The notes below the pieces were generated by a model. That model worked only from the letters and a program-made list of their open reading frames with translations, searched no databases and was not told the DNA's origin. Shown in pieces: positions 22,044 to 35,909 of a DNA stretch of 64,000 bases. Each line of letters starts with the position of its first letter. The first letter of the stretch is position 1. The position numbers were made by a program, and so were the translations under genes. The DNA comes from Ottelia alismoides (Eukaryota > Streptophyta > Magnoliopsida > Alismatales > Hydrocharitaceae): contig JAZKJV010000683.1 of assembly GCA_037367405.1 (NCBI GenBank), positions 682,001 through 746,000 of the forward strand, given 5' to 3'.

Positions 22044-25000
22044 TGATCACCGAAAAATCCCGAGCAACTAAGGATGAAGAAATAACAAAGGTCGTTGCGA
22101 CCTCAGTCGCTCAAGAGATCAAACGGTCAATCAAGAAAATTAAGTGCAGACCACCAAAATTAGATAAAAATCAAAGAAATACGATAGCGGTCCTGGCTAT
22201 TAGATTAGCCTGGTATAGCGACCAGGGTAGGACTCAGGGAGCACGTGATGGCCTTGCGACCTACGAAGTAGTCTAAAAAATGGAATAAAATAAAACAAAG
22301 GTATTTTTGGTGGATTTTTAGTCTTTTTATATTTTTTGGATTTTTAATTAATAAAGAAAATAAAGAAGACAATAAAGCAACCAACTTCAAGCAATTATTA
22401 AGGCACTCAAAAATCACTCAAAAATTCAAATAAAAATATTTTTATGTTTTTTTTTATTTTTTTACTATTTTGGGGTAATTTTTGATAGTTTTCTGATTTT
22501 TATTGAATTTTCTAAAAATAAAACAATGCAAAAAGATAACAACAATGTCCAGCCAAGCTTGGGGACTTAGATAAAATATCTAAAATCCCTAAAAAGCCTG
22601 GAGGTAATTTTTATGGAAAATACAAACAACAAGAAAAATTACAGAGAAGAAATTATTATTTTTGGGATTTTAAAGATTTTTATAGAATTTTATAAGGTTT
22701 TAAGGGTTTTTCAAATTTTATGGGTTTTATATATCCAAAAATGACCAAAATTGATCAGAAAATCAAACAAGGTAAAACAACTATTGTCTAATTTTTTTGT
22801 AATTTTTAGAGGTATTTTAATATTTTTTGTGAATTTTTAAGTCAGACAGTAAAGAAAAAGCTTGTTTTTTATTTTTAAAAATACTAAATGAAATCAAAAA
22901 TGTTTCCAAAAATTGGAGAAAATTTTAAACTATGGCAGGAGCCGTGTGTCCAGTTTTCATCACATTTGGAGTTAGTTTGATATTTTATTAAAATTCAAAA
23001 CCAAGGTACAGTGCGCAGGGACCTATACGCAAATAGAAGAAGTTCCAGGGGGTCCGGTGCAATTTGTCCAAGAAAACACGTGCGAGGCGCGTGACTTGGG
23101 CACTCAGGGATCTAATTGCAGAGAAACTGAGGTTCTTGGACTATTTAATAACAGGTATTAAAAGTCCAGGGACCTCAGTGTAAAATACCCACGAATTTCA
23201 ACACATGTTCAAAAAAACCACGCACAGGGGTATATATGCAATTAACTAAAAACTTTCATTCATTCATTAACATCCTCGAACATGGAGGTCATACATGTAA
23301 ATAACCCAACAAAGCACGTGTCGACGCACGTGGTCCACTATACACAAGGGCATACATGTAAATACCAGATAAGACAGGGTCCTAGATGCAATTTACCCAA
23401 CGCAAATAAAAGTTTAAAACTATTTACAGGACTAAAAACAAACTACTAAAAAGAGAAGGGCCTAAGGGTAAATTACCCTTTATTAAGTCGACCGTCGGAT
23501 GCGAGCCACGTGCAGATCTGACGGCTGCTGGTGATGTGGCTAACCCTCAGCGAGTCAACGGTCACGATCTCTCCTCTAAGGATCGAACGGTGGTGTCGGC
23601 TCCTCAGATGGACGGCGGAGATGCAAACTGGAGTTGGGAGAGGATCGAACGGCGGGAGAGGGTCCTCGACGAACTGGGCTCCGGCGAACTTCGCCGGGCT
23701 CGTGCAGGCGCTGGAGGACTCCTCGAAGGCCACGGATGATCGGAGAAGAAGCGTGGAGGCCTTCCGCGTCTACTGGTATCCTTCGATGGCTCGACGGAGC
23801 TCTAGGGAGCTCAGGCGAGGTCGGCGGAGGAAGAGCAGCTGCTTTAAATGGTCGAGACCCTCAGATGGCCTCGAATAGACCTGCAAAGCACATCAGCAGA
23901 CTCGCGGGTCGAGGGCAAAGTGCCTCGACCCTGTAAGCGGGGGTGAAGGTGGTCGGTGCGGCAGGGTGGTCGAGCTCCGGCGATGCGACGGCGGAGGAGC
24001 TCGAAACCCCAGCTCCTGTGCGAGCCGGGTTGAATGGATGGGCAGAGAAGATGCGCGAGGGGAAGGCGGTCGTGATGGGATGCTCCGATGATCGGATAAG
24101 CGACTAGGATAGACGGAATCGAAGCAGAACGGAAAAGGGGCGAATTGGGCGAAATGCAAAATCAAAGAAAAGGGAAGAGAGCTAAGGCTACCTGGGCGGA
24201 TGAGTCGACTGGGCGTGAGCTCTGGGAGCTCTGGGTCGTCGCCTCGCAGGTCGTCGAGGCCCGAGGCTCGAGCTCTACCTTCAGGCGGAGCACAGCGGTG
24301 CTAAGACGCCGGATCAGTGGCCGAGATGTCTCCTCCTCGCTGCAACAACGCCCAGAGCAAGCTTTCACTCTCGCGAAGGCACTGGAGGTCACTGGGTGGA
24401 AGGCGAATGAGCCAAAGATCAGGAAAATGGAGGCGGAGCTCGGCATTTATACAGCCAGGGGTCCGGCTAAAGTCGATCGGGTAGGGCAGCTCAGAGCGCG
24501 GACCCCGAGGCGGGCATCCCGGCGAGGATGTCGGATCTGGCACGAACGAATAGGACCCTAGATTTGGGTGTGAGGTGATCGGGTCGTGACGCTAAAATGG
24601 TGAGAAATCGGTTCGGGCTTCACGGACCCGTGAGAAGTGGTCCACAGGGGGGAGTTGACCGGGGGGTCAACATCCCCGTGGACCAATGAGAATCAGCCAC
24701 CTGGAAATGATTTAGAAATTAATTTAAAAATAGCAAATGGCCGAATTATTAAAAACTTTAAACATGAAAAATATTTGTTTTAATGTTTTCTATTTTTCAG
24801 TGATTTTTAATTAATTTTTCAAAATAAAAATAAGGTATTTACATAGTAGAGCTATATATAGGTACATATACAATATAGGTTTTTGATTTTTGATTTTTAA
24901 TTAGTTATTTTTATACATTTTTATTCCCATTTTTATATTTTATTTATTTATAGTATAAAATTAGGAATAAAAAGATATTTTTATTTTATTTTATTCTTTA

Positions 25001-25646
25001 TATACAAAGGTGAAATAAATAGATATATACATCTATATACATGGTATATGTACAATGTTATTTTTGGTTTCCAATTTTGTTCTTTTTATTTTATTTTTGT
25101 TTTTAATGGCTTTTATTTTATTTATTTACACCATAAAAGATAAAATATATACAAATTTTTAGGTAGTTTTATTTATAAGGTAAAATAAATATAGATAAGG
25201 TGTCTATGTACAAGGTGAATATCTACATGTGAATGTTTTTTTATTTTCTTTTTAATTTTTCAATTTTTGTTTTGATTTTGTATTTATAAATATATACAAA
25301 TATGTACAAGCCACTTTTATTCTCTTTTTAGAGGAAAATATATTTATTGTATTTACAGGTATATTTACACACATGAGCCCCTATCTCTCTTTACTTTGGC
25401 TTTTATGCGGCCAGGCCCATGCTGAGCCCTCCCTTGGGATTAAGTTGCTCAATATTTATTCTAAATATTTCCCTCTTTTTCTTTTTAATATTTATTCTTT
25501 TATTTTTGCACAAAAACATACTAATTATTAGTTTTTACACCATGCATGCTTTTGGTATTATTTGTATTTACAAACATATACATGCATTTGCAAAGGTTTT
25601 TGTAGCTAAAATATAAGAATAAAGAGTGATGAATGAGTATTCATCA
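22044..25646 (-). repeat. 3' LTR of element 2
   Basis: On the minus strand it begins TGATGAAT at 25646 and ends GGTGATCA at 22044. A TATA box TATAAAT lies at 24445-24451 (minus), about 1.2 kb into the LTR, and a poly(A) signal AATAAA at 23479-23484 (minus). A GC-rich block with a donor-like CAGGTAGC (about 24189) follows the TATA box. Confidence 0.93.
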
Positions 25647-27745
25647 CCCTACTTAACTTTGCTAGTCCCTTCGCAAACACTTATTTGAAAAAGAAGTGAA
25701 AAAGAAAGAAAGAAAAAGAAAAAGAGGAGAATGTACATGGAGCAAGATTGATTATTAAACTTGCCTTCATTAAATTGAATTATGGAGCTCAATCAGATCT
25801 TTGGATTATTAATGTATCGGAACCTTATTTGGACTTAAGCTTAAAACTCAACAGCCTCTAAGTTCCACTAATCTTTGGACAAGACTCCTCAATAAACCAG
25901 ATCAGAACAAGTCTACATACACAAACTCTAATGACCATGAATCTTTACATGCAGTGTAAGTGATATGTAGCTCCCCACCTCAGAAGTAACAAAGAAACAA
26001 CCTCCCCCAACCTGGTAACTCTAATGCCTCGGTCTAGCAACTCTTTCCTCGAGAAGCGGGGTATTCCCTTCTAAGTTCAAGTGCAACAGGCTCAAGAAGA
26101 GGGGGAAGAATATGAAGAACGAACCATGGTCAGTGTAGCCATGTATCCCTGGGAGCCCAACCCGTGTAGCTAAGTCTCCCGCTGCAAGCTTCATGAGATG
26201 TAGCATGGATACCATAAGATTTTGCTTTATTTGACTATATACACTCCGGTGGGGTTATTAAATTTTCAATCCGACCCACCACTTTTTTGGAGTTCTTTTC
26301 TTTTTGCACATTTTTTTTCATGTGCAACTGTACAACATATCTACATGGTGCAGCATATATACAAGGAGTTTTTCCTCTTGAGCCAGTAGACTATCCCTCT
26401 TTTGAAGCTTTATTGCAACCCACGGCTTCTGTCTTTAGCCTTCATCACCACTAGACCAAGTTGAGGCGCACTTCCTTCACTAGAAGAAGAAGAGAGGTTC
26501 CGCCTAGAAGTACTACCCTCATATGCTACCCAAGCCAAAGGAAACTGCCTCCTCACCACCTCATCCGTGGAGAGCTATGTGTAAAGTGCTGGTGCAAGTC
26601 AAGCCATTGTCTCTAAGAGTCATGCGTGTGTTGTTAAGTGCTCTACTTAGGCTCATCAAGATGACATATGCTCATAGCCTAGTGGACTCAAAGAATTAAG
26701 TCCCAATGGACCTGCAAATCCTTAACCCTAAGCCCTATAAGGTTCCTCATAGAATTAGGTGGATTAAGATCTTAATCAAGCTCCATTTCCCAATTTAATT
26801 CCAGGCTAGTTTAAATGTCAACTATCATCCAGAAAAACTATATACTTATATACAAAGATGCTATTTACATAATTTTTACAAAAATGCAAAATTTTTGAAA
26901 AATGTTTTGAAATCATGAATGGATGAATGCATGAAATGCAAGTTTTACAAAACTATTTACACACATTTACACAAGATTTTTGCAATCTTTTGATTTTCAA
27001 AACATTTTGGAAAAATTTTGTACTATATACATAATTTTGATAAGAAAATATTCACACAAACTTTGCACCAAAAGATTTTGAAAACATTTTTACAAAAATA
27101 ATTTGTACACTAGCTGTGTATGTGCAATAAAAGAATGATTGTTTACAGGAAAAATTTTTATTTTTTGTGGTTTTTAAGATTTTTAGCCATTTTATTTATT
27201 CACACTCACACAAAGTATGAGTTATGGCTAAAGTATATATGAAATATATACACACCCCCCTATACTTAGCTCGAACGATGTCCTCAGAGTCAAGAGCGAT
27301 GAAGAAGACATAACTCGTGCTTAGTATAGGGAAGTGAAAAGGAAGGCTATATACAAAGACGAATGAATGAATAGAAAGTCAAGAAGATCTCGGCTTTTCC
27401 TCCTATACTTAGGATCAAGAAATCCTAAGTATAACAGGTTGTACACAAAGGAAAACCGAGTGGCGAATGTACAGGATCTACCCCCCCCCCCCCCATACTT
27501 AGGATAAAATATCCCTAAGTATAGGCAGCAAAACCGGGGTAGATAGAATCAAAATAAATACCCAAAGGTCCTACATCCCCCTATACTTAGGGTAAAGTAC
27601 ACCCTAAGTATAGCATAATCAAAAGATGAATAAAGGGATGTGGGACTAAAGAATGTGATGATATGGACATCTGGATCTATGCAGGTCGGAAGATCAGTGA
27701 TAATCAGGCGTGAGATGCAATAAATGTGAGTCAAGAGACCACATC
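25647..27745 (-). other. Post-pol spacer of element 2
   Basis: Collinear with 8355-10460 of element 1. It contains the hairpin cluster and the antisense open segment (about 26320-26450, + strand). The polypurine tract next to the LTR has decayed to AAGTAGGG. Confidence 0.65.
27250..27615 (-). repeat. Polypurine-tract-like hairpin cluster of element 2
   Basis: Four C-run/TATACTTAG units (G-run/CTAAGTATAG on the minus strand) occur near 27258, 27402, 27481 and 27579. The last three are stem-loops with arms like CTATACTTAGG/CCTAAGTATAG. The G-run of one copy has grown to 14 bases (27481-27494). Positions match those in element 1. Confidence 0.78.
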
Positions 27746-28905
27746 TCACGCAAAATGAATCGAGGCAACATCAACGACCCGCGGCTCATGATCTAGAAAT
27801 GGCTTGAACCGTTGGCCGTTCACTCGAAAAGTACTCTCAGAAGACAACTCGGATATATCAATGCTACCGTTGTCGTGTACCTTTCTCACCAAGTAGGGTC
27901 CCGTCCATTTGCTCTGTAGCTTCCCTGGAAATAGGCGAAGCCTAGCGTCAAACAGCCATACTCTCTGTCCAGGCTCAAAATGCTTGTGGCTGATATGAGA
28001 ATCATGCCACTCTTTCACTCTCTCCTTATACTGTAGGCTGTTTGAGAAGGCGGCATCACGAAACTCCTCCAGGGCTGCTAACTCTCCCCTCCTCTGGTCT
28101 CCTACACTATCTGGATCCAAAAGAATGTCTGTGACTGCCCAAAGTGACTTGTGCCTCAACTCAACAGGTAAATGGCACGACTTGCCATAAATGAGGCGAA
28201 AGGGAGATGTGCCCAATGGTGTCTTGAAAGACGTCCTATATGCCCATAAGACCGAGTCCAAAAGTTGTGACCAATCCTTTTGGTCAGGGCGGACGACTTT
28301 CTGCAAAATAGTCTTGATCTCCCTATTCGACACCTCGGTTAGACCATTCATCTGTGGATGGTATGGAGTGGCAACTCGATGGTCTATGCCAAACTCGCTA
28401 GCAAGGGCCTTCACCTGGTCGTTGATGAAATGAGACCCCCATCTGAAATCAATACCTGAGGTACCCCGAACCGCATGATGATGTGCTTTCTCAAAAATCT
28501 GCAAACTGTCCTCACATCAGCGGCTCGGGCGGGGATAGCCTCAACCCAACGACTAACATAGTCTACGGCCAACAGAATGTACTCAAATCCCTGACTCTTA
28601 GGGAATGGACCCATGAAATCGATGCCCCATGCGTCAAAAACCTCACAGAAGTGAATGGGCTGCATCGGCATCATGTCACGCTGTCCACAAGTGCCCATCC
28701 TCTGACAGTCAGTACACCTCTTCACGAACTCATCAGAGTCCTTGAAGAGGGTAGGCCACCACAAGCCGGATTGTAGCACTTTCTGTGTCGTTCTCCTCCC
28801 AGAATGATGTCCTCCTGCCTCAAGCTTGTGGCAGTAAGTGAGGACGCTATGGTGATCCTCCTGAGGAATGCACCAATGCCAGACGCTATCCCCCCCTTCG
28901 TGGTA
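27746..28905 (-). pseudogene. int: integrase of element 2, frameshifted in the core
   Basis: The HHCC part (CHKLEAGGHHSG, CTDCQRMG), the first Asp (GIDFMGPFP) and the Asp of ISDGG are readable. One G is then missing in the run after ISDGG (near 28434), which shifts the frame. Downstream the other frame continues with SHFINDQ, TNGLTEVSNREIK and the C-terminal KWTGPYLVRKV to the stop at 27746. Without the frameshift all three catalytic acids would be present, unlike element 1. No chromodomain. Confidence 0.85.
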
Positions 28906-30881
28906 AAGGATGGGATCCTCCCAGTGGTAGGACTTGGCCTTCGTGAGGAAGGTCTCAAGCCTCTGCCTGGGCCAACCTTGTGGGACTTTCTTAGCAACAA
29001 GAAAGTTCACAATGTCAGCATACCACGGGAGTGAGGCGATAGCAAGGATCGCCTCATCTGGGAAGGTCTCACAAATGGGATCAATATGCTCGGACTCCTC
29101 AGGCTGCTCTAAACGGGAGAGATGATCCGCCACCACATTCTTGACTCCAGGCTTATCCTTGACCTCAATGTCGAACTCCTGGAGTAGAAGAATCCATCTA
29201 GTCAGTCTGGCCTTGGCATCCTTCTTTGCCATGAGGTATCAGATGGCGGTGTGATCAGTATACAAGGTCACTCTAGATCCAATGATGTAAGATCTGAACT
29301 TATCTAGGGCGAACACTACGGCTAGCATCTCCTTCTCTGTGACTGTATAATTTCGCTACGTGGAATCCAATGTGCGGCTAGCGTAGTGGATAGCAAAGGG
29401 GACTACATCCCTCCTCTGTCCCAGCACGGCCCCCACGGCAAAATCGGAGGCATCCGTCATGATCTCGAATGGGAGAGACCAATCAGGCGACTGAAGGACA
29501 GGAGCCTCAACAACACAATGCTTGAGAGTCTCAAACGACGAAAGACACTTGTCATCGACAAGGAACTCGGTGTCTTTCGTCAGAAAGTCAGTCAACAGCC
29601 GGGCAACCCTACTGAAATCACAAATGAATCGCCGGTAGAAACCGACGTGCCCCAGGAAAGACCGTAACTGCCGCAAGTTGGACGATGGTGTGAGTTTTCT
29701 AATGACATCAACCTTGGCCAGATCAACCTCCATGCCCTTGTTGGAGATGATGTGGCCAAGCACCGTCCCTTGAGTCACCATAAAGTGACTCTTCTCCCAA
29801 GATAGAACCAAGCGAACCTCTATACATCGCTGAAGTACTCGATCTAGGCAGTCAATACAGGAGTCGAATCCGTCATCGTAAACCGAGAAATCATCCATGA
29901 AGACCTCCAAACACTCCCCTACCATGTCCGAAAAGATCGACAACATGCATCTCTGAAATGTCGCAGGGGCATTGCATAGCCCAAATGGCATGCGTCGGAA
30001 GGCGTATGTGCCGAAGGGACAGGTAAAGGTGGTCTTCTCTTGGTCCTCAGGAGCGATGGCCACCTGGTTGTAGCCCGAGTACCCATCCAGAAAACAATAA
30101 TGGCTCTTCCCTGCCAGTCTCTCAATGATCTGATCAATAAAGGGCGGGGGAAATGATCCTTCTTAGTGGCCTAGTGGAGTCTCCTGTAGTCAACACAAAC
30201 CCGCCAAGAAGTGGGTACTCGTGTAGCAATCTCCTCTCCAGACTCGCTGATAATTGTAGTAATGCTCGTCTTCTTGGGCACCACATGCAAAGGGCTGACC
30301 CACTTAGAGTCGGAGATGGGGTAGATAAAATCGACGCTCCACCATTTCGATATCTCCTTCATGACAACCTCTCTCAGATTCGGGTTCAGCCGTCGCTGGA
30401 ACTCACGCGACGGCTTCACCTCATCCTCGAGATAGATATGGTGGGAGCACAGGGCCGGACTTATCCCCTGGAGATCTGCTACACTCCATCCTATCGCCTT
30501 GCGGTTCTTTTCAAGAACCCCCATCAGATGAGATTCTTGCTCTCCAGTCAAATCGGCTGAGATAATGACTGGGTACATCTCAGGCTCTCCCGCAAGGAAC
30601 CTATACTTCAACGACGCAGGAAGCGGCTTCAGCTCTGGACAAACTGGTGCTGGCAAATCTGGCTTTGAAAGAAGCCATGTGTATGCTGCCAAATCTGCCC
30701 GGGAGAACGAGAACGTACGCTCACAAACTGGATCTGGAGAAGGCTGCTCAACTGAACTGTCTCTGCTCTGCTCGGCATCTACCTCCTCCCTATCTACAGG
30801 CTCAGTGGAAGTCAGATCTGGCATATAGTCATCACAATCTTCCCAATCAGACTCTGACTCCGAGGGATATGTGTCATCCAA
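28906..30881 (-). pseudogene. pol: reverse transcriptase and RNase H of element 2
   Basis: The N-terminal acidic linker and RT start read open from 30881 to about 30171, ending at a TAG (CAG in element 1). One base is lost in the CCCCC run just after. RT then continues with [15 protein letters not shown] and FMDDF (about 29885-29899). RNase H has [15 protein letters not shown], then a TAG (from CAG) near 29356 and a TGA (from CGA) near 29238, before VADHLSRL. Every motif is recognisable, but the frame is broken at least four times. Confidence 0.87.
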
Positions 30882-32427
30882 GGTGGCATCAGCACCACCA
30901 TCATCACAAGAATCTGTCTCACGGTCGAGAACCTGCTCTGCTGCCTCTGAAGTATCCTGGACCAGGAATGTTCTCTCCAGGCTCTACTCTGTTGTCATCT
31001 CTGTATTAGCGGAATCTAAAAATGAGAGGACGGCCTGTGCTGCTGGGTCTGCCCAAACTGCCTCATCGTCTGTGATCACAAAGTCACAGTCCTGGTGGAT
31101 GTCTAGCCCTGCCTCTGTCAGCTGCTCTATGTCTGAAGTCGTCTCTGAGCATGATCTGTCTCTGACTTGGCTGTCCTCGACCGTCTCTATTTGTACACTT
31201 TCGCCCTCGACGCGGAAGTATACCTTCCTTCTATCATGGTCAGTCACCGCTTGGCTGTGGCCAAGAACGGACGACCGAGAATGATGGGGGTATCGGTTAC
31301 GGACTCAGGGATCTCCATGTCCAACACTACGAAGTCCACGGGGAATTGCAGGCCCTAAATCGTGACGACAACGTCTCGCAACAACCCCTTCGGCCTCTTG
31401 ACAGATCGATCAACAAACTGAAAGACTGTCTTGCTCTGTCTAAGAGTGCCCAACTCGAAGCGGTCGAGAAGGGCTGCCGGAAGGAGGTTGATCGACAATC
31501 CGCTATCTAATAAAGTACGGTCAAACCTCTGCTCTCTGATGTGACATCTGACATAAGGGGCTCCTGAATATGGCCTCTTGGCCGGCATACGGTTCTGGAT
31601 CGCGAAACACGTGGCTTTTGTCAGCATATGGATCTCTGAGTGGTGGTTCCTCCTCTTCCTCCTGACTGTGGTTCTGTCTCTAAGGGAACGCTGAAGAAGG
31701 GGGATGTGCTGCAAAGCCTCCTGAAGAGTCAGTTGTATGTGAAATCGATATCATCTGCTGGCTGAACTCTTCCTGATCTCTCTTTTTTGGATTTTCTTTT
31801 TCCTTCCCCTTCCCCATCTGAAGGGCTCTAGGGAAGGGGATCACTGGGTCCTTCTCTGATGAAGGACATGGAAAAGGTCTAGACGGCTTGACGGCCGGAT
31901 CCGCACATACATCACGCACCACAGTGGGACCAGAAAAAACCAAACCTTTTCCTTTATTCACAACAAAGTTCCGAGATACATCAGAAGTAGGAAAAACAAC
32001 AGGTCTCTCACAATGAACATGGGTGGCCTCAGTACCAACATCGGCTGGATCAACTGGAAGACTCGCGGCCTCAGTACCGCGCTGTGGCTCAGCGTAGTGG
32101 GTGGCCTCAGTACCACCTCCTCGAACTAGTGAACCGACGGTCTCAGGCTTCAGCACCGCCTGCGGCATCAGCATCCTTGGTGGCATCACCGTCATCGTCT
32201 CTAGCGGCCTCAGTACCGCTCTCCTCCTCGTCTGGTACTCTGGAAGTGTCCTCGTGGTGTGGCTCAGACGAGACGCCGCCTGCTGGCATCCTACCGCTCC
32301 TAAGTATGATAAAGTCAGTATCAAAAAGGTATGCAGACATATCACCAAAATTATCACTAGGAGTGGCATACTCAGTACAAACTACATGCTCAGATTTCCT
32401 CTTCAGGCTGTTGGGATTCGGCTCAAT
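30882..32427 (-). pseudogene. pro: acidic linkers and aspartic protease of element 2
   Basis: The protease is readable at 31355-31714 with LLDSGLSINLLPAALL; catalytic Asp-Ser-Gly is present. Upstream, the acidic Gly-Thr-Glu-Ala repeat linker is split between frames (32143-32340 and 31680-32369), so there are frameshifts on both sides. A TAG (CAG in element 1) separates this part from gag at about 32428. Confidence 0.75.
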
Positions 32428-34512
32428 CTAGGCAGGGATGGCGGCCTTCCCTCTCACGATGTCCCGCATCTCCTGGCGGAACTCGTCCATCTCCCGTTGA
32501 AAAGTAGCCTGCTGATCTGTGAGAATGCGGGCTATATCATCCAAGACAGGGTTCTCATGGGAACCCGACGGGTAACCTCTCTGGTAGAGAGGCTGTTGGA
32601 TCTGCTGTTGTGGCTGAGAGGGGTATGGGTGCTGCTGCTGCTGCTGGTGAGGCTGATCTCGCCTCCAAGACTGTCCCTGCTGATAAGGACGAGGACCATA
32701 GGACGACTGCTGCTGCTGCTGTGATGGGTACACTGGGGGATGCTGTTGCTACTGGTGCTCTCTCTGATGGTCGTACTGGCCACCATGCCCTGACGGCTGC
32801 TGCTGGGGCTGGGTACCTCCGGTCTCCCACCGGAATCCGGGATGGTCTTGTCGGATATCGGGCTGAGGGCGATCATACCAAATCCCGTTGACATCCATCA
32901 ATGGCTCTGTGTCGTACTGGGGTGGCGGGAGCACTGTCAGAGGTTGATCCGGCTCGTATACCACCATCTGCATGTCTGGAGACGATGGTGACTAGTAGGT
33001 GGGATGCGGCTGCTGGTACGGCTCCGCCTGTACAAGGTGAACCTGTCTAGGCTGCTGGTGTGAGCTGGAGCGCTGAGATAAACTTCTGCTGCTGCCGGAG
33101 TCGCCTTGCGACTGAAGACGGGGCTGGGAAGTCGTATGTGCCTTCTGGAGACACATGAGCTGGGTCTTCATGTCGCTCAGAGTCTGTACCATCTGCTCCA
33201 TCTGAGTGATGCCCTGGAACTGCTTCTTCTCAATCAACTCCATCCGGTCCAGCTTCTCGCTGATAATCCCCATGTCTGCGGCTGATGACTCGGCATGTGC
33301 TGCTGCTAGTGCGAACGAACTGGAAGGACCGGCATCGACCCGTGCTATCCTCTGGTACTGCACGGTCTGTGGCTGCTGGGGTCTGCCCTGAGTGTACAAC
33401 CGGGTCTGGGACATCACCATGTAGTTCTCGGCCATCTCCTCGTAGATGGCCCAGACCTGGTCGCGATCCTTGATGAAGTAAGACCCGCCACAAGAAGCGT
33501 TCACCAAGCCCTGAAGCTCTGGTGTCAGCCCGCTGAAAAAGCTCTGCACGAGGTTCGGCTTGGAAATGTCGTGGTGCGGGCATCTATCAGTTAGCTCTCT
33601 GAACCTCTCCCATGCCTCATGGAACTGCTCGTTGGGGAGCATGGAGAAGTTGCTGATTAGGGCTCTCGCGGCATTGGTCCGCCCGAGTGGATAGTACTTG
33701 TGCAAGTACTCGGCACGGAGCTGCTCCCAAGTGTAGACGAACTTCCCCAGATGTTTTAGCCAGGTGGCTGCTCTGTCTGCCAAAGAGAAGGGGAAGGCAA
33801 TCATCCTGATGGTATCCTGGTCCACCTGACGATCGTGGACAGTACTGCAGATCATCTCAAACTCCTGCAGGTGGAGATGGGGCTCCTAAGTGGCCAACCC
33901 GTGAAACCGGGGAAGGAGCTGCAAAGTGTTCGGGGGGAACTTGAAGTCCCCCACGATAGCTGGTAGCACCACCCAACGGTGCGTCAAAGTCGATCCGGGA
34001 TTGTGGTTCTCCCGCATCGGTCTAGGTGGTCCTCCTGCTGCTGTTGCGGCTGCTGCGGCAGCTGCCGCATCGTCGGGTCCTCCTCCGTGGTTCTCGCGGT
34101 CGGCTCTCAACTGCTCAAGCTCTCGCCTCATCTCTATCATGAATGCCCCCTGATCCCTCAACTGTTGCTGCACTGACTCAAGGGAGACGATCAGGGTGGA
34201 GTTGATCGAACCCTGGTCTAGAACGAAATGCTCCTCCTGCTGACCTCTAGAGCGATCATCACTAGCGTCGGCCATAGTCTCTGAAAAATCAAAACAACCG
34301 AACTCAGGTGCCGATAAATCATCTATCTGTCTCTCCTCTGGCACTGGTATCTCAGTCTCAGAAGAAAAAGGGTGGTCGAGAGGGAACAGGGCGGAGTCAT
34401 ACTCAGGTTCGGAGAGTGGGTCTGAGCTCCCACGAACCGACCTAGATGAGTGGGCTGGAGTACTAAAAAGCGGTGCAGCCAGAGGTTGCCTAAGAGGCCT
34501 CCTGCCCATCAT
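32428..34512 (-). pseudogene. gag: gag of element 2
   Basis: The first methionine pair matching element 1 is at 34507-34512. The order is the same: acidic N-terminus, Ala-rich run (shorter than in element 1), gag core (ADRAATWLKHL, YLHKYYPLGR, CPHHDISKPNL) and Gln/Pro-rich tail. A GAG-to-TAG stop at about 33886 breaks the core. A TAG at 32992 is shared with element 1 and may be ancestral to both copies. Another stop lies in the Gln-rich tail. No CCHC motif is seen. Confidence 0.85.
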
Positions 34513-35888
34513 CGTGATCTGACGAGTAGTGCGGATGAGATCTGGAAAAACTATGATCACAAGCAAACCCCAGTTCACCAACGCAACGCGAGCTGAAGAC
34601 CGTAAAGGTTAGGTCAATTTATCTTGTCAATTTTATTTTGGTGAACAATCAAGATATCAGAGCGATTACGTGACTTGTTGGGATACCTGATACTCTTCCA
34701 ACCGACTGTCCCGCACAGAAGAGTCGGTAATCGGTCGAGAATAGTACCGGAGGGCTCTACCTAGTGTTCGCGTCACTCTCTCGCACAATCAAACCAAGCA
34801 ATGAGGGGGTTGCTCCCCCAAGATAAGTTTTTAAATGAGGTATCTTTTAGGGTCAATAGTTTTAGCAGTCCCAATTTTATTGTTTTTCTTTTTAGGTATT
34901 TTTCAATAAAAGCAAAAATGCCTAACGAATTTTTCGGTTCTCTTGGTTATTAAGTCCAAAACAGGGGGGAGAAGTCGAAAAAGCCGATGCGCGAAAATCA
35001 ATGATGCATGCAAAGTAAGAAAGGCGTACCTGACTCCAGCACTCTACATGCAATATGATCCGTGCAGAATTGAAAGACAGAAAGTAAACTACCTATATGG
35101 TGCAGCGGGAAAAGCCGAGTCCTAAGCAGGCAATTTCTACTCGATAGAACCGTCTAGCTGGTCACCAGCCTTCGATCCAGAGAGTCCGATCTAGACCCAC
35201 CCCTCCTCTTCTCGACAGGTCGAGTTCAGGAGTAGCGTTTAACGGGGCAGGCTCGCGGCGCGTAGGCTCGAAGGAAAATGAATCAGCTATTTTTATTAAT
35301 CTTTTATTAGTAGGTCCAATTAACGATCTATAGGCACAAGCAGTCTATTAGGTGTCTGGATCCTACTAATTACGGCACAGTCAAGCAGAAAGTCCTAGAT
35401 CTAGGGACTCCATAAAAAACGTGTAAAACCGTAAAAGGCAGCGAAAAACGAAAACCGCGAAAAATCCGCGAAAAGTCTGACTAACTAAGGGGTCCCCCAA
35501 ACACACCGGTGCTCGGCGAAACAGACCCCGAAAGTCCGAATCTCTGTATGAGTGTCCTGTCCCTGTATTATTACAACAATTGTTCAAAAATAAAGCTGGA
35601 AATAAATTCTAATCTAATCTGTGGCTATTCCGCAGCTCCCACACTTCTGCTTGCTCCTCGCGCTCTCCTGCGGCTCTATAGAGAAGAGAGAGGCCTCCGA
35701 ATCTCGCAGTTGCGTCAGCTTCCAAAGAAGTCGCCTCGATCCTCGGACCCCTCGCAAGAAAACAAACACAAGTGGTCACACCAATTTATTTAAGCAATTA
35801 TGGAAATAAATGATATATGCAAAATATGCACAAAAAGCTGTAAAAATAAAACCGCGGGAAAAATCGAAAATCGACTACTAAGCCGTGC
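34513..35888 (-). other. Untranslated leader of element 2
   Basis: Collinear with bases 9-1366 of element 1; no conserved open frame. It lies between the primer site and gag. Confidence 0.65.
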
Positions 35889-35906
35889 TCCCCGGCAACG
35901 GCGCCA
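35889..35906 (-). other. tRNA-Asp primer-binding site of element 2
   Basis: TGGCGCCGTTGCCGGGGA on the minus strand, three bases from the LTR end. It is complementary to the 3' 18 bases expected of plant tRNA-Asp, including the CCA end. It primes minus-strand DNA synthesis. Confidence 0.92.
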
Positions 35907-35909
35907 TCC

